Below, piece by piece: positions 32,278 to 38,042 of a DNA stretch of 38,146 nucleotides. This stretch comes from a virus, in IMG/VR virus record IMGVR_UViG_3300029319_006593, positions 1 through 38,146 of that record; one strand, given 5' to 3'. The first letter of the stretch is position 1; the number at the start of each line of letters is the position of its first letter. A program made the position numbers and the translations under genes. The notes under the pieces were generated by a model. It did not search any database. It saw nothing but the letters and a program-made list of their open reading frames with translations, and was not told where the DNA came from.

Positions 32278-32396
32278 ACCAAAAAGTCAAATTAGGTACT
32301 GCATATATAGCCTTTGTATGAAAAGTAAACCAAAAAGTCAAATTATGCACTTTTGATATGTAAATCACCCTACCCCCACATCCAAAAAGTCAAATT
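32278..32396 (+). repeat. Three direct repeats of CCAAAAAGTCAAATT
   Basis: Copies begin at 32279, 32330 and 32382, spaced about 51-52 bp apart, in an AT-rich intergenic stretch. The same core is found at 20379 upstream of uvsX. On the minus strand each reads TTGACTTTTTGG, which is -35-like, but no good -10 follows. Possibly protein-binding sites; function unknown. Confidence 0.7.
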
Positions 32397-32474
32397 GGAA
32401 GTTGTTTGCTTGACCCACATCGGATTCAAAACAAATTCCAATCGCCCAACCAAACCAAATTCTGAATTTTTATT

Positions 32475-32549
32475 ATGCCACGCCGAGTTATTAGAACTAT
32501 TCTGATTTTCTTTTTGGTGGGGTTTGTGGTAGGAAATTACTCCAACTAA
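32475..32549 (+). CDS. Possible 24-aa membrane peptide
   Basis: A short frame encoding a basic N-terminus (MPRRVIR) and one hydrophobic helix (TILIFFLVGFVVG). No ribosome binding site is seen. It lies in the intergenic stretch between the plus- and minus-strand gene blocks, so it could be chance. Confidence 0.3.
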   Translation: MPRRVIRTILIFFLVGFVVGNYSN

Positions 32550-32663
32550 CCACAACATGTAGTGGCATGGTTTAAAAAATCCCCGATAAATAAAAAAGCC
32601 CACCACAACATATTGTGATAAGCTCTAATTAATCCAAAGCTACGCCTCACTGTAGGTATAAAG

Positions 32664-32697
32664 AAACCCTCTAAGCTAATGAAAGCTTAGAGGGTTT
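32664..32697 (+). terminator. Strong bidirectional terminator
   Basis: A perfect 14-bp stem (AAACCCTCTAAGCT, 32664-32677, with 32684-32697), 6-nt loop, and T-rich sequence on both sides (TTTTCTTATTT on plus; the A-rich flank gives T-richness on minus). It separates the convergent blocks. Confidence 0.9.
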
Positions 32698-32699
32698 TC

Positions 32700-32876
32700 T
32701 TATTTGGTTTTCTTTCCATTGTGTACCCAATAGTCGTACCAATCTTTTGTTGTCCACCATGCTGAACAAACTTTTGGCACTGGAAAGATAGCGTTATCGG
32801 GTAGCTTATAGGGTTCCTTAGTGGCTTCAATAAGTTCCACACTAGGGGTTGCCCATTTATCTCTATAGTCTTTCAT
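32700..32876 (-). CDS. Small Trp-rich protein
   Basis: A 58-aa protein starting MKDYRDKWATPSVELIEATK with CSAWWTTKDWYDYW near the C-terminus. Unknown function. It overlaps the start of the upstream minus-strand gene by 14 nt, and its stop meets the bidirectional terminator, so it is the last gene of the gp88-like transcript. Confidence 0.6.
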   Translation of the reverse strand: MKDYRDKWATPSVELIEATKEPYKLPDNAIFPVPKVCSAWWTTKDWYDYWVHNGKKTK

Positions 32877-33048
32877 TCTTTATCTCAATGCAAAGATCGG
32901 GATCGACTTCCAGGGTATGAGAATATTCCATGTAAGGGTCATCATCTTCACCATCTAATGCCAAACGGATAGCTTCTTCTTTTGTTTCAGCCTCCACGGA
33001 ATGCACTACCTCATAGACTTCCATGATGCTAACAGAGAACTTCTTCAT
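32863..33048 (-). CDS. Small acidic hypothetical protein
   Basis: A 61-aa protein (MKKFSVSIMEVYEVVHSVEA) whose pattern, a beta strand then EAETKEEAIRLAL, is common in small phage proteins of unknown function. A TATAAT lies 3 nt before the ATG, which is too close for standard leaderless initiation, so it probably relies on the gene upstream. Confidence 0.6.
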   Translation of the reverse strand: MKKFSVSIMEVYEVVHSVEAETKEEAIRLALDGEDDDPYMEYSHTLEVDPDLCIEIKNERL

Positions 33049-33059
33049 TTTATTATAGG

Positions 33060-33707
33060 TTAGTGTGTTGCGAATCGGACGGTTTTACTAGTGGTCCAGC
33101 ATAGGCCACATGATGCACAATCTTTGACCTTACCAGTTTGTTCGGGACAATCGAAAGACTTCCCTTCAAAGGACTCTTCTGCGGCGAACCATTCGCCCAA
33201 GTCTTCGGTAGCTTGTGACGATGAATAACGAATAACACACCGATCGGAATAGCGAATATTCATCAGCCAAATAGCATCGCCGATGGTAGTACCCCGCATG
33301 TTGGCAGTGTAACCGAATAGCGTGAGCTTAGGGTGAGTCAATAGCATACGCTCCCAAAAGCTAACATAGTCTACAGAATAGAAATCACCGAGAACATGCA
33401 AGCGAATAGTGATACCATTCTTGTGTTTGTTCAATAGTGTGATGATCTCTTCTTCCAGCTTAGGCATAAGGCCATCGGTGGAAAAGCGATGCGCGAACGG
33501 CATGTTGTTACCATAGCAATCATCCCAATGATGACAGGTACGCGGACAGGTTTCCCTTTCCACTAGAGTAAGCGAATAAAGGCGAGAACCATTCCACCGC
33601 TTAGACGTTACCTTGTAGCCTAGTTTCTTGTTACCGCTTCCCTTCTTCAATAGAGTAAAAGAAGCGGGATCCTTGATGGACCGCTGGTAGATCGTAGAGA
33701 CTTTCAT
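33060..33707 (-). CDS. Cys-rich gp88/radical-SAM-like putative Fe-S protein
   Basis: A 215-aa protein with CPRTCHHWDDCYGNNMPFAH near residue 54, a barrel-like middle (IRLHVLGDFYSVDYVSFWERM), and a C-terminal cysteine set (FDCPEQ, DCASCGLCW). The three N-terminal and four C-terminal cysteines suggest a metal or Fe-S site. It recalls phage gp88-type and radical-SAM-like families, but no CxxxCxxC is present in exact form. The start lies 6 nt after a -10 box. Confidence 0.6.
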   Translation of the reverse strand: MKVSTIYQRSIKDPASFTLLKKGSGNKKLGYKVTSKRWNGSRLYSLTLVERETCPRTCHHWDDCYGNNMPFAHRFSTDGLMPKLEEEIITLLNKHKNGITIRLHVLGDFYSVDYVSFWERMLLTHPKLTLFGYTANMRGTTIGDAIWLMNIRYSDRCVIRYSSSQATEDLGEWFAAEESFEGKSFDCPEQTGKVKDCASCGLCWTTSKTVRFATH

Positions 33708-33713
33708 GCCCCT

Positions 33714-33722
33714 ATTATATCA
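33714..33722 (-). promoter_or_regulatory. Extended -10 promoter, leaderless arrangement
   Basis: On the minus strand TGATATAAT is an extended -10 with no TTGACA-like -35; 6 nt separate it from the ATG at 33707. Confidence 0.6.
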
Positions 33723-33773
33723 CAGGACGAGCGAGAGGCGAGAGGATTTCCCGAAATAATTTGGAGTGCCTTT

Positions 33774-33802
33774 CCTAAGTGGTTGGAATTACTAGACTTA
33801 GG
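33774..33802 (-). repeat. 29-nt stem-loop element, copy A
   Basis: An imperfect palindrome: CCTAAGT and ACTTAGG pair over 7 bp. On the plus strand it is followed by a GC-rich run, then AAATTTTTGTT and a CCCCC-GAA-GGGGG hairpin (33849-33861). It lies upstream of the 33707 gene's promoter. Confidence 0.8.
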
Positions 33803-33901
33803 AGCGCGCGGGCGGCGGCCAAAAAAATTTTTGTTTTTTTCTTGACACCCCCCGAAGGGGGAGCTTGCTTCCCGAGGTTAGCTCACCCTCGCTTTCTTTA
33901 G

Positions 33902-33929
33902 CCTCGCCCCCTCCGAAGAGAGGACGAGG
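33902..33929 (-). terminator. Possible hairpin terminator after the 33941 gene
   Basis: CCTCG pairs with CGAGG (33902-33906/33925-33929), extended by GG/CC pairs. A T-run is lacking, so termination would be weak or factor-dependent. The surrounding 33803-33940 stretch is non-coding. Confidence 0.35.
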
Positions 33930-33940
33930 GACCTACCCGA

Positions 33941-34201
33941 TCAGGTGGCGTACTGGGACAGCATGGGGAGCAGTTCCCCCTGCGTGGCCTTGTGGGCAGC
34001 CTGTCGCCCGATGTGGCGATTGTCGGGATGCTCACCCTCGCGAGGGAGGCAGCGGCGAACAGCCTTGTAGGCTTCGAGCACATCGTCCACCTCGCTCGCG
34101 TCGGTGCTCCGATCACGGTAGAGGCGAGCGAAGATGTCGCCAAGTTCCACGGAGATGCCCTGAAGCTGGGCAAGAGTAGCGTCGTTGCTGAAATCTTTCA
34201 T
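33941..34201 (-). CDS. Small hypothetical protein, leaderless
   Basis: An 86-aa protein beginning MKDFSNDATLAQLQGISVEL, helical and charged with a basic middle (AYKAVRRCLPREG). Unknown function. It starts 6 nt after a TATACT -10 box, with no ribosome binding site. Confidence 0.6.
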   Translation of the reverse strand: MKDFSNDATLAQLQGISVELGDIFARLYRDRSTDASEVDDVLEAYKAVRRCLPREGEHPDNRHIGRQAAHKATQGELLPMLSQYAT

Positions 34202-34207
34202 GCGTAT

Positions 34208-34236
34208 AGTATACCTCAGTAGGTGGTGAATGTCAA
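34208..34236 (-). promoter_or_regulatory. Sigma-70 promoter, leaderless arrangement
   Basis: TTGACA, 17-bp spacer, TATACT, 6 nt to the ATG at 34201. Confidence 0.85.
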
Positions 34237-34255
34237 GGGGAAAGGGCGGAAAAGA

Positions 34256-34450
34256 TCAGCCCTCATAGCGCCACTCGGCCTCAGCGTCAGCCTCAGCGGC
34301 ACCGAAGTAGTCGTCAAACTCCTCCTCGAAACCAGTGGCTTCGTGGTAGCACTCGGACTGGTAGTCGGCCATGAGTTCGCGCTCCTCCCACACGTTGTAG
34401 TCGTCGAGGCGCTCGAAACGGTCATCTTCAAAGTAGAGGTCTTCGTTCAT
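34256..34450 (-). CDS. Very acidic small protein, leaderless
   Basis: A 64-aa protein with 24 Asp/Glu (MNEDLYFEDDRFERLDDYNV), a DNA-mimic-like composition. Unknown function; an anti-restriction or takeover role is speculation. The ATG is 7 nt after TATAAT. Confidence 0.6.
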   Translation of the reverse strand: MNEDLYFEDDRFERLDDYNVWEERELMADYQSECYHEATGFEEEFDDYFGAAEADAEAEWRYEG

Positions 34451-34457
34451 GGAGTCT

Positions 34458-34486
34458 ATTATAACCGCACTGCCACAGGATTTCAA
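34458..34486 (-). promoter_or_regulatory. Sigma-70 promoter, leaderless arrangement
   Basis: TTGAAA, 17-bp spacer, TATAAT, 7 nt to the ATG at 34450. Stem-loop element copy B lies just upstream. Confidence 0.8.
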
Positions 34487-34512
34487 GGGGGTAGTCAAAG
34501 AAATGTGCCCTT

Positions 34513-34541
34513 CGTAAGTGCTTGTCGTTACTAGGGTTACG
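34513..34541 (-). repeat. 29-nt stem-loop element, copy B
   Basis: CGTAA and TTACG pair (5 bp), a compensatory change relative to copies A and E. On the plus strand it is followed by a GC-rich run and AAATTTTTCAAGAG, the same module as in copy D. Confidence 0.8.
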
Positions 34542-34569
34542 AGCCTCGCGGCGGCGCCCCTCAAATTTT

Positions 34570-34779
34570 TCAAGAGGTTTTGGTGGTTTTCTGCCAGACC
34601 CAGTTGTCCAGGTACATGGTCCAGAGGAGCCAGCCACGAGGGCCACCGAGTTCCTCGGTCTTCCATTTGCGTCGGCGCTCGACGGTGGCCTTCATGACCT
34701 CATCGAGCACCCAGCCCCTCTTCGGTCCTTTCGGAAGATTGGACACAAAGAGGCAGCGGAGTGCCGTTCGTTTGTTCAT
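34570..34779 (-). CDS. Small basic protein
   Basis: A 69-aa Lys/Arg/Trp-rich protein (MNKRTALRCLFVSNLPKG; WLLWTMYLDNWVW). Unknown function. Its start overlaps the stop of the next gene upstream (ATGA), so it is translated in an operon with the 93-aa protein. Confidence 0.55.
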   Translation of the reverse strand: MNKRTALRCLFVSNLPKGPKRGWVLDEVMKATVERRRKWKTEELGGPRGWLLWTMYLDNWVWQKTTKTS

Positions 34780-35057
34780 GCGGTTGCTTCCTTTTCATCC
34801 CAGCCCCAGAGGGGCATCCAGAGCCAAAGGTGATCCTCCATCTCGGAGAGGCTGAAGTAGCCTAGCTCAGTCTCGTATCCGCTGACCTCGCCAAACATGA
34901 GCCAGTCACCGTTGTCTTGCATGTCGGCCTCGTAGATCTCGTAGTGCCACATGTTCGTGAGCATGACGGAGAGAGCTTTCGGCTTGTCCTTGCCATCGGT
35001 AGTACCAAGGCCAGGGAGTTGCTTGAGCGAGTTCTTGAGTCCTTCGATGTTCTTCAT
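34776..35057 (-). CDS. Hypothetical protein, leaderless
   Basis: A 93-aa protein (MKNIEGLKNSLKQLPGLG...) with a Trp-rich C-terminus (DHLWLWMPLWGW). Unknown function. The ATG at 35057 lies 6 nt after TATACT; a longer frame starting further upstream would cross the promoter and is rejected. First gene of a two-gene unit. Confidence 0.6.
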   Translation of the reverse strand: MKNIEGLKNSLKQLPGLGTTDGKDKPKALSVMLTNMWHYEIYEADMQDNGDWLMFGEVSGYETELGYFSLSEMEDHLWLWMPLWGWDEKEATA

Positions 35058-35063
35058 GCGTGT

Positions 35064-35092
35064 AGTATACCAGAGGGGAGAGGGTCTGTCAA
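35064..35092 (-). promoter_or_regulatory. Sigma-70 promoter, leaderless arrangement
   Basis: TTGACA, 17-bp spacer, TATACT, 6 nt to the ATG at 35057. The -35 directly follows the stop codon of the upstream gene. Confidence 0.85.
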
Positions 35093-35272
35093 TCAGAATC
35101 CCATTTCTTTGTACTCCTCGCACTCCAGACGCCATTCGCCCCAGTCGATCGTGTCGAAGGTCGTGTAGCCGTCAGAGTAGAACTCCTGAAGCTGCTCCTC
35201 CTCAAAGGGGTAGTCAGTGCTGCTGAGGACTTCGGAGCGGAAGATGTCGTAGGTGATGTCGAGTTCGTTCAT
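35093..35272 (-). CDS. Small acidic protein, leaderless
   Basis: A 59-aa acidic protein (MNELDITYDIFRSEVLSSTD). Unknown function. The ATG at 35272 is 7 nt after TATAAT; an in-frame ATG three codons upstream overlaps the -10 and would not be in the mRNA. Confidence 0.6.
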   Translation of the reverse strand: MNELDITYDIFRSEVLSSTDYPFEEEQLQEFYSDGYTTFDTIDWGEWRLECEEYKEMGF

Positions 35273-35279
35273 GCTGTGC

Positions 35280-35308
35280 ATTATATCAGCAGGAGATGAG
35301 GATGTCAA
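35280..35308 (-). promoter_or_regulatory. Sigma-70 promoter, leaderless arrangement
   Basis: TTGACA, 17-bp spacer, TATAAT, 7 nt to the ATG at 35272. It abuts the stop of the upstream gene. Confidence 0.9.
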
Positions 35309-35422
35309 TCAGAAACTGGCGAAAAGAATCACACCCAGCAGACTGGCAAGGAGAGTCATCGAGAGCAGGTAGGCTCCAAGAAAGAGCGGGTCAAAGGGCA
35401 TGTCAGGATCGTTACGCTTCAT
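35309..35422 (-). CDS. Small membrane protein, leaderless
   Basis: A 37-aa protein: polar MKRNDPDMPFDP start, then one transmembrane helix (LFLGAYLLSMTLLASLLG). The ATG is 6 nt after TATAAT with no ribosome binding site; the reading frame fits exactly between two promoters, which supports it. Confidence 0.6.
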   Translation of the reverse strand: MKRNDPDMPFDPLFLGAYLLSMTLLASLLGVILFASF

Positions 35423-35428
35423 GTGTCT

Positions 35429-35456
35429 ATTATAGCACGCTGTCGGATCATATCAA
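35429..35456 (-). promoter_or_regulatory. Sigma-70 promoter, leaderless arrangement
   Basis: TTGATA, 16-bp spacer, TATAAT, 6 nt to the ATG at 35422. Stem-loop element copy C is upstream. Confidence 0.85.
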
Positions 35457-35481
35457 GAGGTCGAGGAGAAAAATTTCAAAT

Positions 35482-35510
35482 CGTAAGTCGTTGGCAGCAC
35501 TAGACTTAGG
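35482..35510 (-). repeat. 29-nt stem-loop element, copy C
   Basis: CGTAAGT and ACTTAGG pair with one mismatch. On the plus strand it is followed by a GC-rich run and a CCCCC-GTA-GGGGG hairpin (35524-35536). Confidence 0.8.
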
Positions 35511-35542
35511 GCGCTCGCGCCGCCCCCCGTAGGGGGAAACCC

Positions 35543-35647
35543 CTAGACGAAGATATAGACCACGATTGCCCAGAAAAGGATTGACCAGGGCAGCGCATAG
35601 AAACACCCACGCGCTGCCCCTAGTTCATCAGAACTTCGGATCGACAT
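35543..35647 (-). CDS. Small membrane protein overlapping the upstream gene
   Basis: A 34-aa protein: MSIRSSDELGAARG then a hydrophobic helix (YALPWSILFWAIVVYIFV). It begins 20 nt before the end of the upstream gene, in another frame, with GAGGGA as a ribosome binding site. Similar in kind to the membrane peptides at 35309 and 37098. Confidence 0.45.
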   Translation of the reverse strand: MSIRSSDELGAARGCFYALPWSILFWAIVVYIFV

Positions 35648-35843
35648 AGAAGTCCCTCGCGCACTCCTCTTCGTCGAAAGCATAGGCGTCTGCCTCGTCG
35701 ATGTTCATGTCCCACTCGCTTTCGGGAAGATCAGCGTCCCCCAGGAGGGAGTCGCCAAAGTCCTGGCGAAGGATGTCCATGGCCTCTTCGTACAGTTCGC
35801 CCATCAGGTCAGGGTGCTCAGTGTAGTTGCTGTCGTAGCTCAT
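35628..35843 (-). CDS. Small very acidic protein, leaderless
   Basis: A 71-aa protein with about 23 Asp/Glu (MSYDSNYTEHPDLMGELYEE). Unknown function; the composition again recalls DNA mimics. The ATG is 6 nt after TATAAT. Confidence 0.6.
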   Translation of the reverse strand: MSYDSNYTEHPDLMGELYEEAMDILRQDFGDSLLGDADLPESEWDMNIDEADAYAFDEEECARDFYVDPKF

Positions 35844-35849
35844 GCGTCT

Positions 35850-35878
35850 ATTATACCTCGCTCAGTTGATGTTGTCAA
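35850..35878 (-). promoter_or_regulatory. Sigma-70 promoter, leaderless arrangement
   Basis: TTGACA, 17-bp spacer, TATAAT, 6 nt to the ATG at 35843. It lies inside the 3' end of the upstream gene, whose stop (35862-35864) falls in the spacer. Confidence 0.9.
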
Positions 35879-36050
35879 GGGCTTCTTTGATCTTTTCTGC
35901 CGAGGTGGACCACTTGGCAGCGTCAATGATACTCCTGGGGCTGTCAACCTGGACAAGCCCCATAAGCGCGTGCAAGAACACAACGCGATCAAACTCGTTA
36001 AGGGTGCGAACGGCCTCGATGATCTTTCCAGCTTTCTTGGTATCGCTCAT
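35862..36050 (-). CDS. Small hypothetical protein, leaderless
   Basis: A 62-aa helical protein (MSDTKKAGKIIEAVRTLNEF). Unknown function. The frame is open to 36215, but the ATG at 36050 lies 7 nt after a TACAAT -10, so the upstream part, which crosses stem-loop copy D, is probably not coding. Confidence 0.6.
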   Translation of the reverse strand: MSDTKKAGKIIEAVRTLNEFDRVVFLHALMGLVQVDSPRSIIDAAKWSTSAEKIKEALDNIN

Positions 36051-36057
36051 GGTGTCC

Positions 36058-36086
36058 ATTGTATCAGAGGGGAGGGAGGATATCAA
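36058..36086 (-). promoter_or_regulatory. Sigma-70-like promoter, leaderless arrangement
   Basis: TTGATA, 17-bp spacer, TACAAT, 7 nt to the ATG at 36050. Copy D lies 25 nt upstream of the -35. Confidence 0.75.
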
Positions 36087-36111
36087 GGGGATGAAGAGAA
36101 AACTTCCAAAT

Positions 36112-36140
36112 CGTAAGTCCTTGTCATTACTAGACTTAGG
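36112..36140 (-). repeat. 29-nt stem-loop element, copy D
   Basis: Same fold as copy C (CGTAAGT/ACTTAGG, one mismatch). On the plus strand it is followed by a GC-rich palindrome and AAAAATTTTTTCAAGAG. Confidence 0.8.
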
Positions 36141-36378
36141 GCCGTGGCCCCGCCCGCCAAAAATTTTTTCAAGAGAAAAGGGTGGGATCTGGCCTAGCCC
36201 CAGTCCCGTTTTCATAATATGTCACTGCCTCGTTCTAGGCTATCGTTTGCAACCGATAGGGTTACGGGGTGAGCGCGTCCGCTCTCGTGTCCCCCAGAGG
36301 GAGAGGCTTTCGCCTTCAATCCCAAGGGGCGCTCAGGGCCTAGTCACCTGTTTAGCCTCGCCCTGTCGAGGATGGGTA
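36141..36378. other. Non-coding structured stretch
   Basis: No convincing gene in 238 nt. Several stems are visible, for example CTATCG/CGATAG (36240-36245/36254-36259) and GAGAGGC...GCCTTC-like pairs around 36301-36316. This is the longest non-coding gap of the minus-strand block and might encode a small RNA; no promoter fitting it was found. Confidence 0.4.
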
Positions 36379-36609
36379 TCACGCCCCCATGTAGCGGTGG
36401 TTCGAACCGTTGGGCGTCACGAACTGACGCGAGTTGGCATAGTGCTTGTTCCACGCCTTTTTGCAGGCGTTGAGCGTACCACTGTAGGTCGTGGTGTTGC
36501 TGCGAACATCCTGAATGGCGTAGAGCGCCGACTTGCTGTTGACACCGCTGAAGCGGAACATAACCGCGTTCTGGTTCGAACGCACAATCTGAGTAGTCGA
36601 GTTGAACAT
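36379..36609 (-). CDS. Small hypothetical protein with normal leader
   Basis: A 76-aa basic protein (MFNSTTQIVRSNQNAVMFRF). Unknown function. Unlike its neighbours it has a leader of about 38 nt and a ribosome binding site (TAGGAGAAA), so it is probably translated strongly. Confidence 0.65.
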   Translation of the reverse strand: MFNSTTQIVRSNQNAVMFRFSGVNSKSALYAIQDVRSNTTTYSGTLNACKKAWNKHYANSRQFVTPNGSNHRYMGA

Positions 36610-36653
36610 GTGTTGTTTCTCCTATTAGGAATAAAGGTGGTGAACGAGCCCCC

Positions 36654-36682
36654 ATTATACCATGGGGGCCGTGTGCTGTCAA
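36654..36682 (-). promoter_or_regulatory. Consensus sigma-70 promoter with leader
   Basis: TTGACA, 17-bp spacer, TATAAT, start about 36647, then a Shine-Dalgarno leader. The upstream gene's TGA stop lies in the -35 box. Confidence 0.9.
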
Positions 36683-37053
36683 GCGTTGGCTTCGAAGTTT
36701 TTCACGATGGTCGAGACTCGCTCGTTGATCTGAGCGTCGATCGCCGCGATCTCGTCGCCGTTGGTCTCAAGGATGCGGGTAGCCGCAACCTCCTCGTCGT
36801 TGATGCGAAGGATCCACGCCTCATGCTTCGCGATGCGAGCCTGTGCGGACTGGGGACCGTTGCCAAGGATCTTCTTGGCCTCTCGGATCTCCTTCTGGAG
36901 TGCAGCCTTGGCTTCGAGGAGCGAGGCAACCTCGGGGTTGCTCTGGGCGTCCTTCTTGGCCTGCTTGATGCGGAGACGCTCCAGCTTGGCCTCAGTCTCC
37001 GCGATGATCTCGGAAGGGGTGCGCTGCGTGCGCTTGCTGTTGGTGTCTTTCAT
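36679..37053 (-). CDS. Coiled-coil protein, leaderless
   Basis: A 124-aa, Ala/Glu/Lys-rich helical protein (IIAETEAKLERLRIKQAKKD) predicted to form long coiled coils. Unknown function. The ATG is 6 nt after a perfect promoter's -10. Its stop TGA lies in the -35 of the next gene's promoter. Confidence 0.65.
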   Translation of the reverse strand: MKDTNSKRTQRTPSEIIAETEAKLERLRIKQAKKDAQSNPEVASLLEAKAALQKEIREAKKILGNGPQSAQARIAKHEAWILRINDEEVAATRILETNGDEIAAIDAQINERVSTIVKNFEANA

Positions 37054-37059
37054 GGTTGT

Positions 37060-37088
37060 ATTATACCCTAGTGCAGGGTGATTGTCAA
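37060..37088 (-). promoter_or_regulatory. Perfect sigma-70 promoter, leaderless arrangement
   Basis: TTGACA, 17-bp spacer, TATAAT, 6 nt to the ATG at 37053. Confidence 0.95.
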
Positions 37089-37097
37089 GGGGTTATC

Positions 37098-37208
37098 TCA
37101 GAAAATGTTCGGAATGTAGTTCAGCACCTGAAGGACGCAGAGCAGGGCCACCTTGATGGCAGGGAGGAACACGAGCGTGAGGGCGATGATCAGTGCTGCT
37201 TTCAACAT
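37098..37208 (-). CDS. 36-aa membrane protein, leaderless
   Basis: MLKAALIIALTLVFLPAIK followed by VALLCVLQVLNYI: almost wholly hydrophobic, one transmembrane segment or a short hairpin. The ATG is 6 nt after TATAAT. Unknown function. Confidence 0.55.
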   Translation of the reverse strand: MLKAALIIALTLVFLPAIKVALLCVLQVLNYIPNIF

Positions 37209-37214
37209 GGATAC

Positions 37215-37242
37215 ATTATACCACACTTCGGAGCGATGTCAA
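37215..37242 (-). promoter_or_regulatory. Sigma-70 promoter, leaderless arrangement
   Basis: TTGACA, 16-bp spacer, TATAAT, 6 nt to the ATG at 37208. Copy E is upstream. Confidence 0.9.
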
Positions 37243-37267
37243 GGGGGTGGACAAAAAAAGTTTGAAT

Positions 37268-37296
37268 CCTAAGTGCTTGTGGTTACTAGGTTTAGG
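37268..37296 (-). repeat. 29-nt stem-loop element, copy E
   Basis: CCTAA and TTAGG pair, with G-U pairs possible beyond. On the plus strand it is followed by a GC-rich run and a CCCC-GAA-GGGG hairpin (37311-37321). Confidence 0.8.
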
Positions 37297-37332
37297 GCTG
37301 CGGCCCCGCCCCCCGAAGGGGCCCTGTCAAGC

Positions 37333-37563
37333 CTATTTCATGATTTTGCGCTCTTTGATCTCGATGTAGTCGCAGCCACCAGCCCATGCACGAAGCTGGC
37401 TACCGTGGGGCGTAACACGCTCCCACTCGAAGGTGCTCTCAGAGATCCACTTTTTGGCTTGCTTCACAGCACCCTCCAGAGTGTAGTGCAGCGAGGTGTA
37501 GCCGATGCCCTCGTAGTTCTCACCCATCGCAGCCATGTAGACCTTCATGCTCTCTTTCTTCAT
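37333..37563 (-). CDS. Small hypothetical protein, leaderless
   Basis: A 76-aa protein (MKKESMKVYMAAMGENYEGI). Unknown function; a beta-rich start and an amphipathic helix (EGAVKQAKKWISES). The ATG at 37563 lies 6 nt after TATAAT. Confidence 0.6.
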   Translation of the reverse strand: MKKESMKVYMAAMGENYEGIGYTSLHYTLEGAVKQAKKWISESTFEWERVTPHGSQLRAWAGGCDYIEIKERKIMK

Positions 37564-37569
37564 GCGTGT

Positions 37570-37598
37570 ATTATATCCTGTGCTACGGGCTGTGTCAA
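37570..37598 (-). promoter_or_regulatory. Perfect sigma-70 promoter, leaderless arrangement
   Basis: TTGACA, 17-bp spacer, TATAAT, 6 nt to the ATG at 37563. The upstream gene's TGA stop (37595-37597) lies in the -35 box. Confidence 0.95.
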
Positions 37599-38035
37599 CC
37601 CTTGGCCTTGAATTTTTTGGTGTAGTGAGAGACGTTCTTGATCCAGTGCTTGTTCAGGCCACCCTTGTCACGGGGGTCATTTAGGGGGCAGTAGCGACCA
37701 CCCAGGAACGTGATGAAGTCCCCTTTGCTGCCAGCCTTGACCCACCGATCATAGTTCTTCTGCACAGTGGCTGCACACCACCCTGCTTGGCTCCTATATG
37801 TGGGTTTCACACGAGGATGCAGGATGCCATACTCACGACCCTTACCACCGTTCTCAGCGTAGCGGATGGCTGCCACGATGGGGGCCAGCTTGTCCACACA
37901 CTCAGGTCTCACGTTCACCTTGATGGCATCATCAAAGGAGGCTGCACATGCATCACCATCCTTGGCCTTGATGGCTTGGGTAGCTTGACCAAGTGCGGGA
38001 GCGGTGAGCATCATCATCACGAGCAGTGCTTTCAT
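37595..38035 (-). CDS. Exported lysozyme-like protein
   Basis: A 146-aa protein with a signal peptide (MKALLVMMMLTAPALGQA) and a domain with AAIRYAENGGKGREYGIL, a Glu in a lysozyme-like context, then QAGWCAATVQKNYDRW and FLGGRYCPLNDP. Four or more cysteines could form disulfides. It may cut peptidoglycan, but catalytic proof is lacking. The ATG at 38035 is preferred over ATGs at 38041-38044, because it lies 7 nt after the -10. Confidence 0.45.
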   Translation of the reverse strand: MKALLVMMMLTAPALGQATQAIKAKDGDACAASFDDAIKVNVRPECVDKLAPIVAAIRYAENGGKGREYGILHPRVKPTYRSQAGWCAATVQKNYDRWVKAGSKGDFITFLGGRYCPLNDPRDKGGLNKHWIKNVSHYTKKFKAKG

Positions 38036-38042
38036 GTTCATC

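Noticed and set aside
35862-36215. 117-aa frame extending the 36050 gene upstream
   Set aside because: The added part crosses a stem-loop copy and the promoter; the transcription start lies near 36050.
35842-37071. 409-aa plus-strand frame over the minus-strand small genes
   Set aside because: It runs over five promoters and several minus-strand genes that have their own start signals; high GC content explains its openness.
33774-37296. Integron attC sites or a CRISPR array for the five 29-nt elements
   Set aside because: They lack attC core sites, are spaced 630-1160 bp apart, and no integrase or Cas gene is near.
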